A stretch of DNA of 38,075 bases from Planctomycetia bacterium (GTDB taxonomy: Bacteria; Planctomycetota; UBA1135; GCA-002686595): assembly GCA_005799545.1 (NCBI GenBank), contig SYGM01000059.1, positions 1-38,075 of the forward strand, in the 5' to 3' direction. Below, piece after piece: positions 16,440-24,721 of this stretch. How positions within the stretch are numbered: the stretch's first letter is position 1; the number at the start of each line of letters is the position of its first letter. The position numbers and the translations under genes are program-made. Under the pieces are notes generated by a model. That model searched no databases. It had not been told where the DNA came from and saw nothing but the letters and a program-made list of their open reading frames with translations.

Positions 16440-16485
16440 AAAAAGAACGGCGGGGTGTTCCACGTGGAACACCCCGCCTTGTTTT
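16440..16485. terminator. Bidirectional intrinsic terminator enclosing parS
   Basis: A 30-base perfect palindrome (16449-16478, arms beginning GGCGGGG and ending CCCCGCC) is followed on the plus strand by TTGTTTT and on the minus strand by GTTCTTTTT. It separates the convergent parB and cyclophilin genes and should stop transcription in both directions. Confidence 0.8.
16456..16471. promoter_or_regulatory. parS centromere-like ParB-binding site
   Basis: TGTTCCACGTGGAACA is a perfect 16-base palindrome matching the bacterial parS consensus (NGTTNCACGTGNAACN). It lies 33 bases after the parB stop, as often found near parAB genes, and is nested in a longer hairpin. No second copy was seen in this window by eye. 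Confidence 0.9.
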
Positions 16486-16506
16486 AGTCCCTCTGAGGGG
16501 CGGCGA

Positions 16507-17535
16507 TCAGAGCACTTCCGCGCTCAGGAGCACTACCGGTTTGGCCGGACGGTCCGCGGAGCCGGCCTCTATCTCTCCTCCCTCAATCGAGCGCACGATG
16601 TCCATGCCCTCGACCACCTTGCCGTAGACCACGTGCTGGCCGTCCAGACGAGTGCTGTCCGCAGTGGTGATGAAGAACTGGCTGCCCGAGCTCTGCTCAT
16701 CGCTCGGCTTTTTGGCGGCCGAGAGGTAACCAGGGAAGTGGTGGAGGCTGTTTTCCTCCTTTTCGATCTTGTAGTCGGGACCGCCTTGACCCCAGCTGGC
16801 CTTGTCTTCACCCTTGGAGTTCGGGTCGCCGCCCTGGATCATGAAGTCCTTGACGACGCGGTGGAAGCGGGTGCCGTTGTAGTAGCCCTCGCGGCAGAGC
16901 TTGAGGAAGTTCTCGACGTGCTTGGGAGCTTCCTTGGCGTAGAGAGCTACGACGATGTCGCCCTGATCGGTCTTGATTCGGACGCGCGGCGAGCCCTCGG
17001 CCGGAGCCGGGTTTTCGAAGAGCTGAGCATGCGTCGAGCGCCAGGACTTCTGCTCCTTGCAGCGGCGCTCGAGCTCCTCGACCAGGCTGATCGCGTCACC
17101 GCCGTCCTTGACCGCAAGACGGTCCTTAACCAGCGGGTGATTTGCGTGTTCCTTCTTGAGGGCCTCCAGTGCGGCAAGGGCCGAGTCCCATTCCGATCGC
17201 TCGGCGGCGTTGGTCGCGGCCGCCCAGAGTGACCAGGGTGCGGCCGGCATGCCCTTGAGCTTCTCGTGCACCGCCAAGAGGGCGGCGGGATCCGCCTCGA
17301 TCGAGAGCGGATTGGCCGGCTTGGGGGCCGCGGCCGCCGTCAGCTGAGACCAGCTCTTATCCAGGTCTTTAGCAGCCTGCATGGATGTAATTGAGCGGTA
17401 GATAGCATACCCCGCGAGGGCGAGGATGAGCACCGCGGCGGGCTTCCATGCAACCTCGACGAAGCGCTGGAACGCGTTCTTGTCGTCGTCCGGGGTGGCA
17501 AAGGTGACAGCGGTGGGGGCCTTGTGTTGGGCCAT
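16507..17535 (-). CDS. Membrane-anchored cyclophilin-type peptidyl-prolyl isomerase
   Basis: A 342-residue protein with a short cytoplasmic start, a membrane segment at about 31-46 (AAVLILALAGYAIYRSI), a helical TPR-like middle (about 50-165), and a C-terminal cyclophilin domain (about 165-342). The latter has FHRVVKDFMIQGGDP, SGSQFFITT, and LDGQHVVYGKVVEGMD, with the catalytic Arg in FHRV. Cyclophilins catalyse proline cis-trans isomerisation; the anchor predicts action at the outer face of the membrane on exported proteins. The ATG at 17535 (MAQHK) was preferred to an upstream one at 17601 that adds Pro/Arg-rich residues. Confidence 0.88.
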   Translation of the reverse strand: MAQHKAPTAVTFATPDDDKNAFQRFVEVAWKPAAVLILALAGYAIYRSITSMQAAKDLDKSWSQLTAAAAPKPANPLSIEADPAALLAVHEKLKGMPAAPWSLWAAATNAAERSEWDSALAALEALKKEHANHPLVKDRLAVKDGGDAISLVEELERRCKEQKSWRSTHAQLFENPAPAEGSPRVRIKTDQGDIVVALYAKEAPKHVENFLKLCREGYYNGTRFHRVVKDFMIQGGDPNSKGEDKASWGQGGPDYKIEKEENSLHHFPGYLSAAKKPSDEQSSGSQFFITTADSTRLDGQHVVYGKVVEGMDIVRSIEGGEIEAGSADRPAKPVVLLSAEVL

Positions 17536-17715
17536 GGCAGGTCGAGGAGGGGTCAGCGGGATCGCCCCGCGGTGGCGGCCGAGCGCGGAAGGCGGGGCCA
17601 AAAGGAGGCCTCAGCGATCATCGGCTCGACGAACAAAGCAGTTTAGCGAGGAAGGGCCGGAGCGCACAAGCGAGGCCAAGAAAGGGGATGAAAAGCAAGC
17701 TACCATGCCCTCCCC

Positions 17716-19236
17716 ATGCTGATCCTGCTGCTCAACCTCCTGTCCCTCGGGGCCGGTGCCCCGCTTCCGCTCGAGAGCTCCGTCGACTTGTTCGGTGCTC
17801 CCGCCCTGCTGCAGGGCACCAACCCCGATCTCGCCGAATTCGAGAAGCGCCGCAAGGCCGCAGACAAGGACACGGACAAGCTGTGGGACCTGCATGAGTG
17901 GTGCACGCAGAAGAAGCTCGACAAGGAAGCGAAGAACTGCCTGCGTCGCATCGTGCAGCTCAACCCTGAGGACGAGAAGGCACAGAAGCTGCTCGGAAAC
18001 GTCCAGTACGACGGCAAGTGGTTCGCCTCCGAGAAGAAGGTGGAGGAGTACAAGAAGGAACAAGCCGCGAAGGCAGCCAAGGAAAAGGAGAAGGAGGCCA
18101 AGGAGAAGGGCCTCGTGAAGTGGAAGGATCAGTGGGTGCTGCCCGCCGATCTCCCGTATCTCCAAAAGGGAATGGTTCGCGACGAAAACGGCGCGTGGAT
18201 CAACCCCGAGATAGAGAAGAAGAAGAAGGAGGGCTGGATTCAGCAGGACCTCGAGTGGATCCCTCCCGCGGAGAAGGACAACATCACCAAGGGCCTCTGG
18301 AAGTGCGGCGACAAGTGGCTCAGCGTCGAGGACGCCAACGAATACCACAGCGAATTCTTCCAGTGGTGGCGCGTGCCGGAGAGCATCAAGGAGCGCTACA
18401 CGCTGCTGACGACGTGCGAGCGCAAGACAGCCGAAGCGATGATGCGCAATCTGTCGAACGCTTACGACGATCTCGTCAAGTGCTTCGGCAATCAGCCCGC
18501 GGAGCCGGTTCAGGTGCTCGTGCTGCGCACGCAGACGCAATACGAGTCGTTCGCCGCGGGCGATCAGGAAGAGGAGCGCCCGCCGACGGAAACACACGGC
18601 CTCTCCTCGGTGCACTACGCGTACTTCGCGGACTTCGGCGCGGATCCCAGCCAGCAGACACTGCTACAGATCGGGGTTTCCTACTGGGACACGCAGGGCG
18701 ATGGTCCGAAATGGGGACTGCACGCCACGCGCCACGCGCTGGGACAGTCCTTCGCCGAAGCGCTGGATCCCAGCCCCAAGGCCTTTGAGAAGCTCATCAA
18801 GGAATCCAAGTACGATCCCGCAGCGTTCTGGGGAGAGAAGCGCGTGCCGCTGTGGTTCCGCTACGGCGCAGCTGCGTACGCCGAGCGCTACTTCCGCGAC
18901 CCGGATACCCTTGCAGGCGGCAACTCCGCCTGGGCGATCGAATGGTCGCTGGCGAGTCTGGTGAAGCGCGGCGGTCTCTCGCCGCTGAAGCAGATCTTCG
19001 AGTTCCAGCCCGACGTCGACAACTTCGAGATGTCGCAGAAGTGGATCAACGAGACGGGCTTGCTGATGTACTTCATGGTCGACGGCAAATGCGCGCCCGT
19101 CACCGCCAAGCTGGAGGCCTTCCAGCAGGCTCTCAAGACCAATGCCGATCGCAAGGCCGTGACAGCGGCATCGAAGGCGCTGATGGATGAGCTGACCAAG
19201 AACGAGAGCGAGCTGCGCAAGTTCGCGAAGCTCTGA
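17716..19236 (+). CDS. Secreted protein with repeated Trp motifs and degenerate gluzincin-like domain
   Basis: A 506-residue protein with a signal peptide (LILLLNLLSLGAGAPL). Residues about 100-210 hold short units of roughly 20-25 residues centred on a Trp, such as YDGKWFASE, KDQWVLP, NGAWINPE and GDKWLSVED, with Lys/Glu-rich helices between. The C-terminal part resembles the peptidase MA-like fold of secreted zinc peptidases, but the expected HExxH is H340-A-L-G-Q344 and the WFRYGAAAY segment lacks the usual Glu. It is therefore probably an inactive relative. The start of the next gene is 7 bases downstream. No family name is certain. Confidence 0.7.
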   Translation: MLILLLNLLSLGAGAPLPLESSVDLFGAPALLQGTNPDLAEFEKRRKAADKDTDKLWDLHEWCTQKKLDKEAKNCLRRIVQLNPEDEKAQKLLGNVQYDGKWFASEKKVEEYKKEQAAKAAKEKEKEAKEKGLVKWKDQWVLPADLPYLQKGMVRDENGAWINPEIEKKKKEGWIQQDLEWIPPAEKDNITKGLWKCGDKWLSVEDANEYHSEFFQWWRVPESIKERYTLLTTCERKTAEAMMRNLSNAYDDLVKCFGNQPAEPVQVLVLRTQTQYESFAAGDQEEERPPTETHGLSSVHYAYFADFGADPSQQTLLQIGVSYWDTQGDGPKWGLHATRHALGQSFAEALDPSPKAFEKLIKESKYDPAAFWGEKRVPLWFRYGAAAYAERYFRDPDTLAGGNSAWAIEWSLASLVKRGGLSPLKQIFEFQPDVDNFEMSQKWINETGLLMYFMVDGKCAPVTAKLEAFQQALKTNADRKAVTAASKALMDELTKNESELRKFAKL

Positions 19237-19243
19237 GCGCACC

Positions 19244-21457
19244 ATGATCGCTCTCCTGCTTGCGGCAACGCCCCTTGCAATCACTGCCGTGGGCGAGACG
19301 GACATCCTTTCCGCGCTGCATCCGGCCGATGCGGACGTTTTCCTCGAAATGGGGGAGCCCGGACGGATGTTCGCGGAGCTGCCTCAAACGCCGTGGATGC
19401 GCATGCTGCGCGACGCGGAGATGGAGAAGCTCTACGGACTCGTGTCGACGCTCGGAGTGGATCTTCGCGCGTCGATGAGCGCGATGATCCCCGCGAGCGT
19501 GCTCGGCGAGAGCAGCCCGCTGCGCTCGATGCAGTCGATGAGCGTTTCCCTGTCGCAGCTCGACCAGCCCGGCGCGCCGATGACGGTCTGGATGGGCATG
19601 CGCATGGCCAGCGCGGAGAGCGCAAGTGCGATGCTCGGAATGTTCACCATGGAGGGTCTCCTGCTGCCGTCCGGGAAACCCGATGACGAGTTCAAGCTGG
19701 GTGAGCGGGTGCTCAGGCTGCAGCACTACTCTGTGGAGAAACCCGACGAGTTGGCGGTCGGAGCGGCGCGGCAGTTGCCCAGCGACATCTGGTTGCTTCA
19801 GGACGGCGCGCAGCTCGTGATGGGCATGGGAGGCGCAGCGCCGGAGAGTCTTTCACTGCGACTGGCCGGGCAACAACCCGTCTTGTCGCGCGAACGGCTG
19901 TTTCCTGCGGACCTGCCGTGGTCGCCCGCTTCGGGCACGCTGCTGTATCGCCTGTGGGTGGATCTGGAAGGCACGGCCTTCATGGAGAACCCGCTACTGG
20001 CGGAGGCGCGCGAGGCTCTTGGCACGGCATTGTCCTGGGGATTGCCGGTGCTCTTCCCCTATCTCGGTGCGCAGGGTGTCTGGCGCGTCGAGTGGCGCGG
20101 TTCACAGTTTGTCACCGAGACGGTGCACAAGCGTTACCCGTCGATGAGCACACAGGCGCTCGGCGGAGCGCCGGTCGATGCCAAGGTCGCGCGCTTCGTT
20201 CCCTCGGAAGCCGTCGGCGCGTGGCTGACGAGCATCGATCCCGCGCGCTTTGAGAGCGAATTGCGCGTGCTGGTCGGAGCCGCGCTTCAGGGCGATGAGG
20301 AAGGCCAGCCCGTGCTCACCGCACAGCAGTTGTCGCAGCTGCCCTCGCTGCAGGCTGGACTCGGAAAGCAGGCCGCCCTCTTCCTGCTGCCGATCAGCAG
20401 CATTCAGTCGATCGAACCGCGTCTGTTCGTCGCGATCGAACTTGCCGACCGCGAAGCGTTCGAGCGCGCTCTGGATGGCTGGACCGACAAGCTCAAGGAG
20501 CTCGCACCCTCCGCGCGCATTTCCAACCGTCCGTACCGCAAGCACAAGCTCGTCAGCTTCAGCGCGCAGGAGGAAGAGGAGGAGTCCGGCAATGCCGGAG
20601 GCACCGGACCGCTCGGCGGCCTGATGAGCACGCCGACGTTCAGTCCGACGATCGGAGTGCTCTCCGATCGCGTGCTGATCACGATCAAGAAGTCCTTCGC
20701 GCAGACCGAAATGCGCCGCGTGCTCGACGGCAAGGACACGGTTCCGCATGCCATCACCGCAGCCGGAAGCGTGCCTGCGGGTGCGTTCGAAGCCGGCATG
20801 ATGGACTGGCCCTCGTACACCGGCAAGCTGCTGGACATCGCCACCGGATTGCTTCCCATGGCGAGCAGCATGATGGGAACAGAAGCCGCGCAGCTCGATC
20901 TGCAGGGACTGCCCAGCACCGCCACGATGCAACGCTATTTCCAGCCCACGCGCAGCTGGTCGCGTCGACTCGACGATGGACGCGTGCTGGGTTACACCAC
21001 CAGTTCGTACGGGCCGGAGACGCCGCTGACGCTGCTGGCACTGGGGGTGGGGGCGATGCGGACGGTGCGCCGGCCTCCGCCCGTGTCGCTCTCCGGCGGT
21101 GAATTGCCGCCCGGCGATGTCGAGGCCGCACCCAAGCCGCAGGACACGACGCCACCGGTTGAGCCCTCCGAGAGCGACGAAGTGCTCGCCACGCGTGCGG
21201 GTCTGCTGGCGATCCGTTCGGGCATTGCCGTGTATCGCGCGGATGCCGGACGCATTCCCGATCAGTTGGCTCTGCTGACCAAACCCACGACCAACTTCCC
21301 CGACGCCTTCCTCAACGGCAAGCCGTTGCCGCAGGACGGATGGAAGCGCGAGTTCATCTACAAGCCCGAAGCCGATGGCAAGAAGTACGCGCTGTACTCG
21401 GCGGGCCCTGACGGCAAGGACGACAACGGCGCGGGCGACGACGTGCGCTGGAAGTGA
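19244..21457 (+). CDS. Secreted protein ending in a type II secretion GspG-like pseudopilin domain
   Basis: A 737-residue exported protein. A hydrophobic start (MIALLLAATPLAITAV) is followed by LHPADADVFLEM, reminiscent of DUF3352-like secreted proteins, and a large unrecognised region. Residues about 655-737 match the soluble part of pseudopilin GspG: a helix with AVYRADAGRIPDQL, then LPQDGWKREFIY and YALYSAGPDGKDDN with the Asp-rich calcium loop. A true pseudopilin would be about 140 residues with a prepilin N-terminus, which is absent. The stop overlaps the following DUF374 start as GTGA. Function is not known. Confidence 0.75.
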   Translation: MIALLLAATPLAITAVGETDILSALHPADADVFLEMGEPGRMFAELPQTPWMRMLRDAEMEKLYGLVSTLGVDLRASMSAMIPASVLGESSPLRSMQSMSVSLSQLDQPGAPMTVWMGMRMASAESASAMLGMFTMEGLLLPSGKPDDEFKLGERVLRLQHYSVEKPDELAVGAARQLPSDIWLLQDGAQLVMGMGGAAPESLSLRLAGQQPVLSRERLFPADLPWSPASGTLLYRLWVDLEGTAFMENPLLAEAREALGTALSWGLPVLFPYLGAQGVWRVEWRGSQFVTETVHKRYPSMSTQALGGAPVDAKVARFVPSEAVGAWLTSIDPARFESELRVLVGAALQGDEEGQPVLTAQQLSQLPSLQAGLGKQAALFLLPISSIQSIEPRLFVAIELADREAFERALDGWTDKLKELAPSARISNRPYRKHKLVSFSAQEEEEESGNAGGTGPLGGLMSTPTFSPTIGVLSDRVLITIKKSFAQTEMRRVLDGKDTVPHAITAAGSVPAGAFEAGMMDWPSYTGKLLDIATGLLPMASSMMGTEAAQLDLQGLPSTATMQRYFQPTRSWSRRLDDGRVLGYTTSSYGPETPLTLLALGVGAMRTVRRPPPVSLSGGELPPGDVEAAPKPQDTTPPVEPSESDEVLATRAGLLAIRSGIAVYRADAGRIPDQLALLTKPTTNFPDAFLNGKPLPQDGWKREFIYKPEADGKKYALYSAGPDGKDDNGAGDDVRWK

Positions 21458-22161
21458 GCGCGAGGCCCTCCAACAACCGGCGTCGGAAGGTCAAAGCCTT
21501 TCGTCGTGCTGTGGGGCTGCGCCTGATCGGCGCGCTGGGGCCGTTGTTTCTGCGGACGTTGCGCGCGCGCTGGAAGTGCGAACGCCTCAATCCGCAGCAC
21601 TGGGAAGACGCCGTCAAGGATGGCGAAGGTGCGTTGCTCGCGCTGTGGCACGGACGGATGGTCTGCGGCATGGCCGACCACGCCGGACGCGAATACACCG
21701 TGCTTGTTTCGCGCAGCAAAGACGGCGACATCTCCGACAAGCTGCTGCAGCGCTTTGGCTATCGTGTGATTCGCGGATCCTCCAGCCGTGGAGGAGCCAG
21801 CGCGGCTCGGGCAATGCTCGCCTCGCTGGGCAGGGGCTCGAAGCTCGTCGTGACGCCCGACGGTCCGCGGGGCCCGCGGCACGCGCTCAATCCGGGTCTC
21901 GCATGGATGGCCCGCGAAACCGGATTGCCGATCGTGCCGATGGGCTTTGCCGTCGATCGCGCCTGGCGTCTGAAGAGCTGGGATCGCTTCACGATTCCCA
22001 AGTGGGGTGCGCGCGTCGTGCTGAGCTACGGCGAGCCGCTGCGCGTGAGTGCCGAGGCGGACGAAGCCGAGCTGCAGCGCACAACCGAGGAACTGGGGCG
22101 AAGGCTGATGGCGGCGGAGGCGCAAGGCTTCGCGCATCTGGGGGAGCCCGTCGATTGGTGA
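21454..22161 (+). CDS. DUF374 lysophospholipid acyltransferase-family protein
   Basis: A 235-residue protein of the DUF374 group of PlsC-like acyltransferases, which modify lipid A or other membrane lipids. LALWHGRM contains the family catalytic His; TPDGPRGPRH and GLPIVPMGFA are characteristic, and SRSKDGD with VIRGSSSRGG fits the same group. The GTG start overlaps the stop of the preceding gene. The donor and acceptor are unknown. Such enzymes imply a lipid-A-type or similar outer membrane. Confidence 0.87.
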   Translation: MSARPSNNRRRKVKAFRRAVGLRLIGALGPLFLRTLRARWKCERLNPQHWEDAVKDGEGALLALWHGRMVCGMADHAGREYTVLVSRSKDGDISDKLLQRFGYRVIRGSSSRGGASAARAMLASLGRGSKLVVTPDGPRGPRHALNPGLAWMARETGLPIVPMGFAVDRAWRLKSWDRFTIPKWGARVVLSYGEPLRVSAEADEAELQRTTEELGRRLMAAEAQGFAHLGEPVDW

Positions 22162-23054
22162 TGCGCGTGGGACCCGCGGGCTGGGCCTATCCCGACTGGG
22201 AAGGTCGCGTGTATCCCGACTACAAGGCCCCGGGCTTTCATCCCCTGGCCATGCTCGCGCGCCTGTTTGATTGCATCGAGATCAACAGCACCTTTTACGC
22301 GCTTCCGCGCGCAGACCACGCCACGCGCTGGGTGGAACTGGTGCAAGCCAACCCCGAGCTGGTATTCACAGCCAAGCTGCACCGCGATTTCACCCATGTC
22401 GACGGCCAGACCTTCGAGCAGCGTCTGCCGCAACTGGAGCAGGCCGCGCGCAGCTTTCTGTCGGGACTCGAGCCGCTGCGCAGCGCCCGCCGATTGCGTG
22501 CCGTGCTGGTGCAGTTTTCAGCAGGCTTTCTGCACGGCAAGAGCGAGGTGCGCCGGCTCGGCCGGATCCGCTCGTGGCTCGATGGTTTGCCCCTGGTTGT
22601 CGAATTGCGGCACGAGTCCTGGTTTCAGCCGCCGGCGCTGGCGTCCCTGCGCGGTCTGGGCTATTCGCTCGCCTACCTGGATCTGCCTCCGGCATGGAAT
22701 CACCCGCCCGCATGGCATGAACCCACCGGCCGGATCGGTTATCTGCGGCTGCACGGCCGCAATGAACAGGAGTGGTTCCGACCCGAGGCGGGTCGCGACC
22801 AGCGCTACAACTACCTCTACCGTCGGCCGGAGCTGACGGCGATCGCCGAGCGCGCGCGCCGCATCGAGCAGGGGCATGAAGAGAGCATGCTGGTAACCAA
22901 CAACCACTTCGGAGGCAGGGCGGTCGCCAACGCGCTGGAATTGCTGTACCTGCTGCGGGGGGAGCGGCAGCCGGTACCTGCAGAATTGCTGGAGGCCTAC
23001 CCCCGACTCGCCACGATCGCCAAGGAAGGCGGGCAGGGCGGTCTGTTTCGATAG
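22161..23054 (+). CDS. DUF72 (YecE-like) family protein
   Basis: A 297-residue TIM-barrel protein. MRVGPAGWAYPDWEGRVYP, FDCIEINSTFYALP, FTAKLHRDFTH, LGRIRSWLDGLPLVVELRHESW and LRLHGRN follow the DUF72 pattern closely. The VTNNHFGGRAVANALEL segment near the end is also a family hallmark. The biochemical role of DUF72 is not established. The start ATG overlaps the acyltransferase stop as TGATG, indicating coupling in the same rightward unit. Confidence 0.9.
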   Translation: MRVGPAGWAYPDWEGRVYPDYKAPGFHPLAMLARLFDCIEINSTFYALPRADHATRWVELVQANPELVFTAKLHRDFTHVDGQTFEQRLPQLEQAARSFLSGLEPLRSARRLRAVLVQFSAGFLHGKSEVRRLGRIRSWLDGLPLVVELRHESWFQPPALASLRGLGYSLAYLDLPPAWNHPPAWHEPTGRIGYLRLHGRNEQEWFRPEAGRDQRYNYLYRRPELTAIAERARRIEQGHEESMLVTNNHFGGRAVANALELLYLLRGERQPVPAELLEAYPRLATIAKEGGQGGLFR

Positions 23055-23095
23055 GATGCCGCAAAACGAGGTTGGAAGCTTTGGGCCAGCGGGTT

Positions 23096-24574
23096 ATGCT
23101 CTCTGCCCGATTCGGATCGGATTGCCCCCCATTGGATTCCTACAGCCTGCTGGTCGGTCTTTACGCGACAACTCTCGGATTGCTGGCCGTCTACGGCCTG
23201 CACCGCGTGGGCATGTTGGCGCGCTTCCGGTGGGGCAAGGATGTGCCTCGGCCCGCGAACGGAGATGCGCTCGTGCCGTTCGTTACGGTTCAGCTGCCGA
23301 TCTTCAATGAACGCACTGTCGCGAGCCGCCTGATCCGCGCCGCCGCCGCACTGGAGTGGCCGCGCGAGCGCTTCGAGATCCAGGTGCTCGACGACTCGAC
23401 CGACGATACGCGCGAACTGGTGGACCGCGAGGTCGCGGAGCTGGCCCGCACGGGTCTGGACATTCGCGTGGTGCGCCGCGACAACCGCAAGGGCTTCAAG
23501 GCCGGCGCGCTCGACCACGGACAGCGGCTCGCCAAGGGCGAGCTGTTCTGCATCTTCGATGCGGACTTCATGCCGGGTCCCGACTTCCTCGTGCAGACGG
23601 TGCCGCACTTCGCGAATCCTGCGATCGGCATGGTCCAGGCGCGCTGGGGACACGCCAACCGAGAGGACTCGCTCCTAACACGCGCCCAGTCGGCGCTCCT
23701 CGACGGCCACTTCGTGATCGAACACAAGGTGCGCCACGACAGCGGCGTCTTCTTCAACTTCAACGGCACAGCCGGTGTCTGGCGTCGCAAGGCGATCGAA
23801 GACGCGGGCGGCTGGGAACACGACACGCTGACCGAGGATCTGGATCTCAGCTATCGAGCGCAGCTGGCGGGCTGGAAGTTCGTCTATCTGCCGCGCATCG
23901 TAGCACCTGCCGAAATACCGCCCGACATCTCGGCGTTCAAGTCGCAGCAGCATCGCTGGGCCAAGGGCAGCGTGCAGGTCTTCAAGAAGCTCGGCTGGCG
24001 CATTCTGGTTTCCGATCAGCCGCTGCGCGTCAAGATGGAGGCCTTCTCGCACCTCACGGGCAATGTCGGCTACCCCTGCGTGTTGCTGCTGGCGTTCCTG
24101 CTGCCGCTTTCGCTGGGACTTTCCGATGTATTCCCGCACTGGGTGCATCTGGCTCTCTTCACCACATGCACGCTGTCCGTGCTGGTGTTCTACGAGACGA
24201 GCCAGCGCGCCGTCGGCCGCGCACTGCATCAGCGCATCGTCGACACGTTTGCCGCGATCGCGCTGGGCATCGGCATGTGCGTCTCGCAGACGCGCGCCGT
24301 GATCGAAGGTCTGCTGCCGGGCACGGGCGTGTTCGTGCGCACGCCGAAGAAGGGCGATGCGCCGCGCGCCAAGGGCTACCGCGTCAGCGTGCTGGGCTGG
24401 CCCGGCGTGGAGCTGGTCCTCGCGGCCTGGTTTGGCTACGGCATCTGGCTTGCGATCCAGAAGGAATTCTGGGGCTCGCTGCCCTTCCTCGTGCTGTTCT
24501 TCGCGAGCTTCGCGTGGGTCGGCAGCCTGAGCCTGATCGACCATCTGCAGTCGCTCCGCTCGCGCCCGGCGTGA
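23096..24574 (+). CDS. Membrane-bound family 2 glycosyltransferase (cellulose synthase-like)
   Basis: A 492-residue protein with one N-terminal membrane segment (YSLLVGLYATTLGLLAVYGL), a cytoplasmic GT2 domain and four or more C-terminal membrane segments. Catalytic motifs are DDSTDDT, FDADF, TEDLD and QQHRWAKG, the D-D-D-QxxRW set of processive beta-glycosyltransferases. Sugar and product are unknown; many relatives make beta-1,4-glucans or glucomannan. The ATG at 23096 was preferred, but TTG codons in frame at 23072 and 23081 are alternatives. It ends inside the first copy of a 29-base tandem repeat. Confidence 0.88.
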   Translation: MLSARFGSDCPPLDSYSLLVGLYATTLGLLAVYGLHRVGMLARFRWGKDVPRPANGDALVPFVTVQLPIFNERTVASRLIRAAAALEWPRERFEIQVLDDSTDDTRELVDREVAELARTGLDIRVVRRDNRKGFKAGALDHGQRLAKGELFCIFDADFMPGPDFLVQTVPHFANPAIGMVQARWGHANREDSLLTRAQSALLDGHFVIEHKVRHDSGVFFNFNGTAGVWRRKAIEDAGGWEHDTLTEDLDLSYRAQLAGWKFVYLPRIVAPAEIPPDISAFKSQQHRWAKGSVQVFKKLGWRILVSDQPLRVKMEAFSHLTGNVGYPCVLLLAFLLPLSLGLSDVFPHWVHLALFTTCTLSVLVFYETSQRAVGRALHQRIVDTFAAIALGIGMCVSQTRAVIEGLLPGTGVFVRTPKKGDAPRAKGYRVSVLGWPGVELVLAAWFGYGIWLAIQKEFWGSLPFLVLFFASFAWVGSLSLIDHLQSLRSRPA

Positions 24575-24637
24575 GCGGACCACGCAGCTCGCGCCCGGCG
24601 TGAGCGGACCACGCAGCTCGCGCCCGGCGTGAGCGGA
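24558..24637 (+). repeat. 29-bp tandem repeat, about 2.8 copies
   Basis: Units 24558-24586 and 24587-24615 are identical, and 24616-24637 repeats the first 22 bases. Each unit carries GCGTG...CACGC arms and a copy of the Arg-Pro-Ala-stop coding end of the glycosyltransferase. The copies are contiguous, so this is not a CRISPR array. Confidence 0.95.
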
Positions 24638-24678
24638 AAGGCTCCACTCGCTGACTGCGTGAGCGGAGAACGGCAGCC

Positions 24679-24707
24679 TCCGCGCGGACTGCTGTGGCCC
24701 GCGCGGA
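24679..24707. terminator. Hairpin between convergent genes, possible terminator
   Basis: TCCGCGCGG (24679-24687) and CCGCGCGGA (24699-24707) form a 9-bp perfect stem with an 11-base loop between the glycosyltransferase and cystathionine beta-synthase genes. No T-run follows on either strand, so any termination would need help or be weak. Confidence 0.35.
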
Positions 24708-24721
24708 ATCCGTGAGCCGGA

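Noticed and set aside
24558-24637. CRISPR array
   Set aside because: The 29-base units are directly adjacent with no spacers and no cas genes are present.
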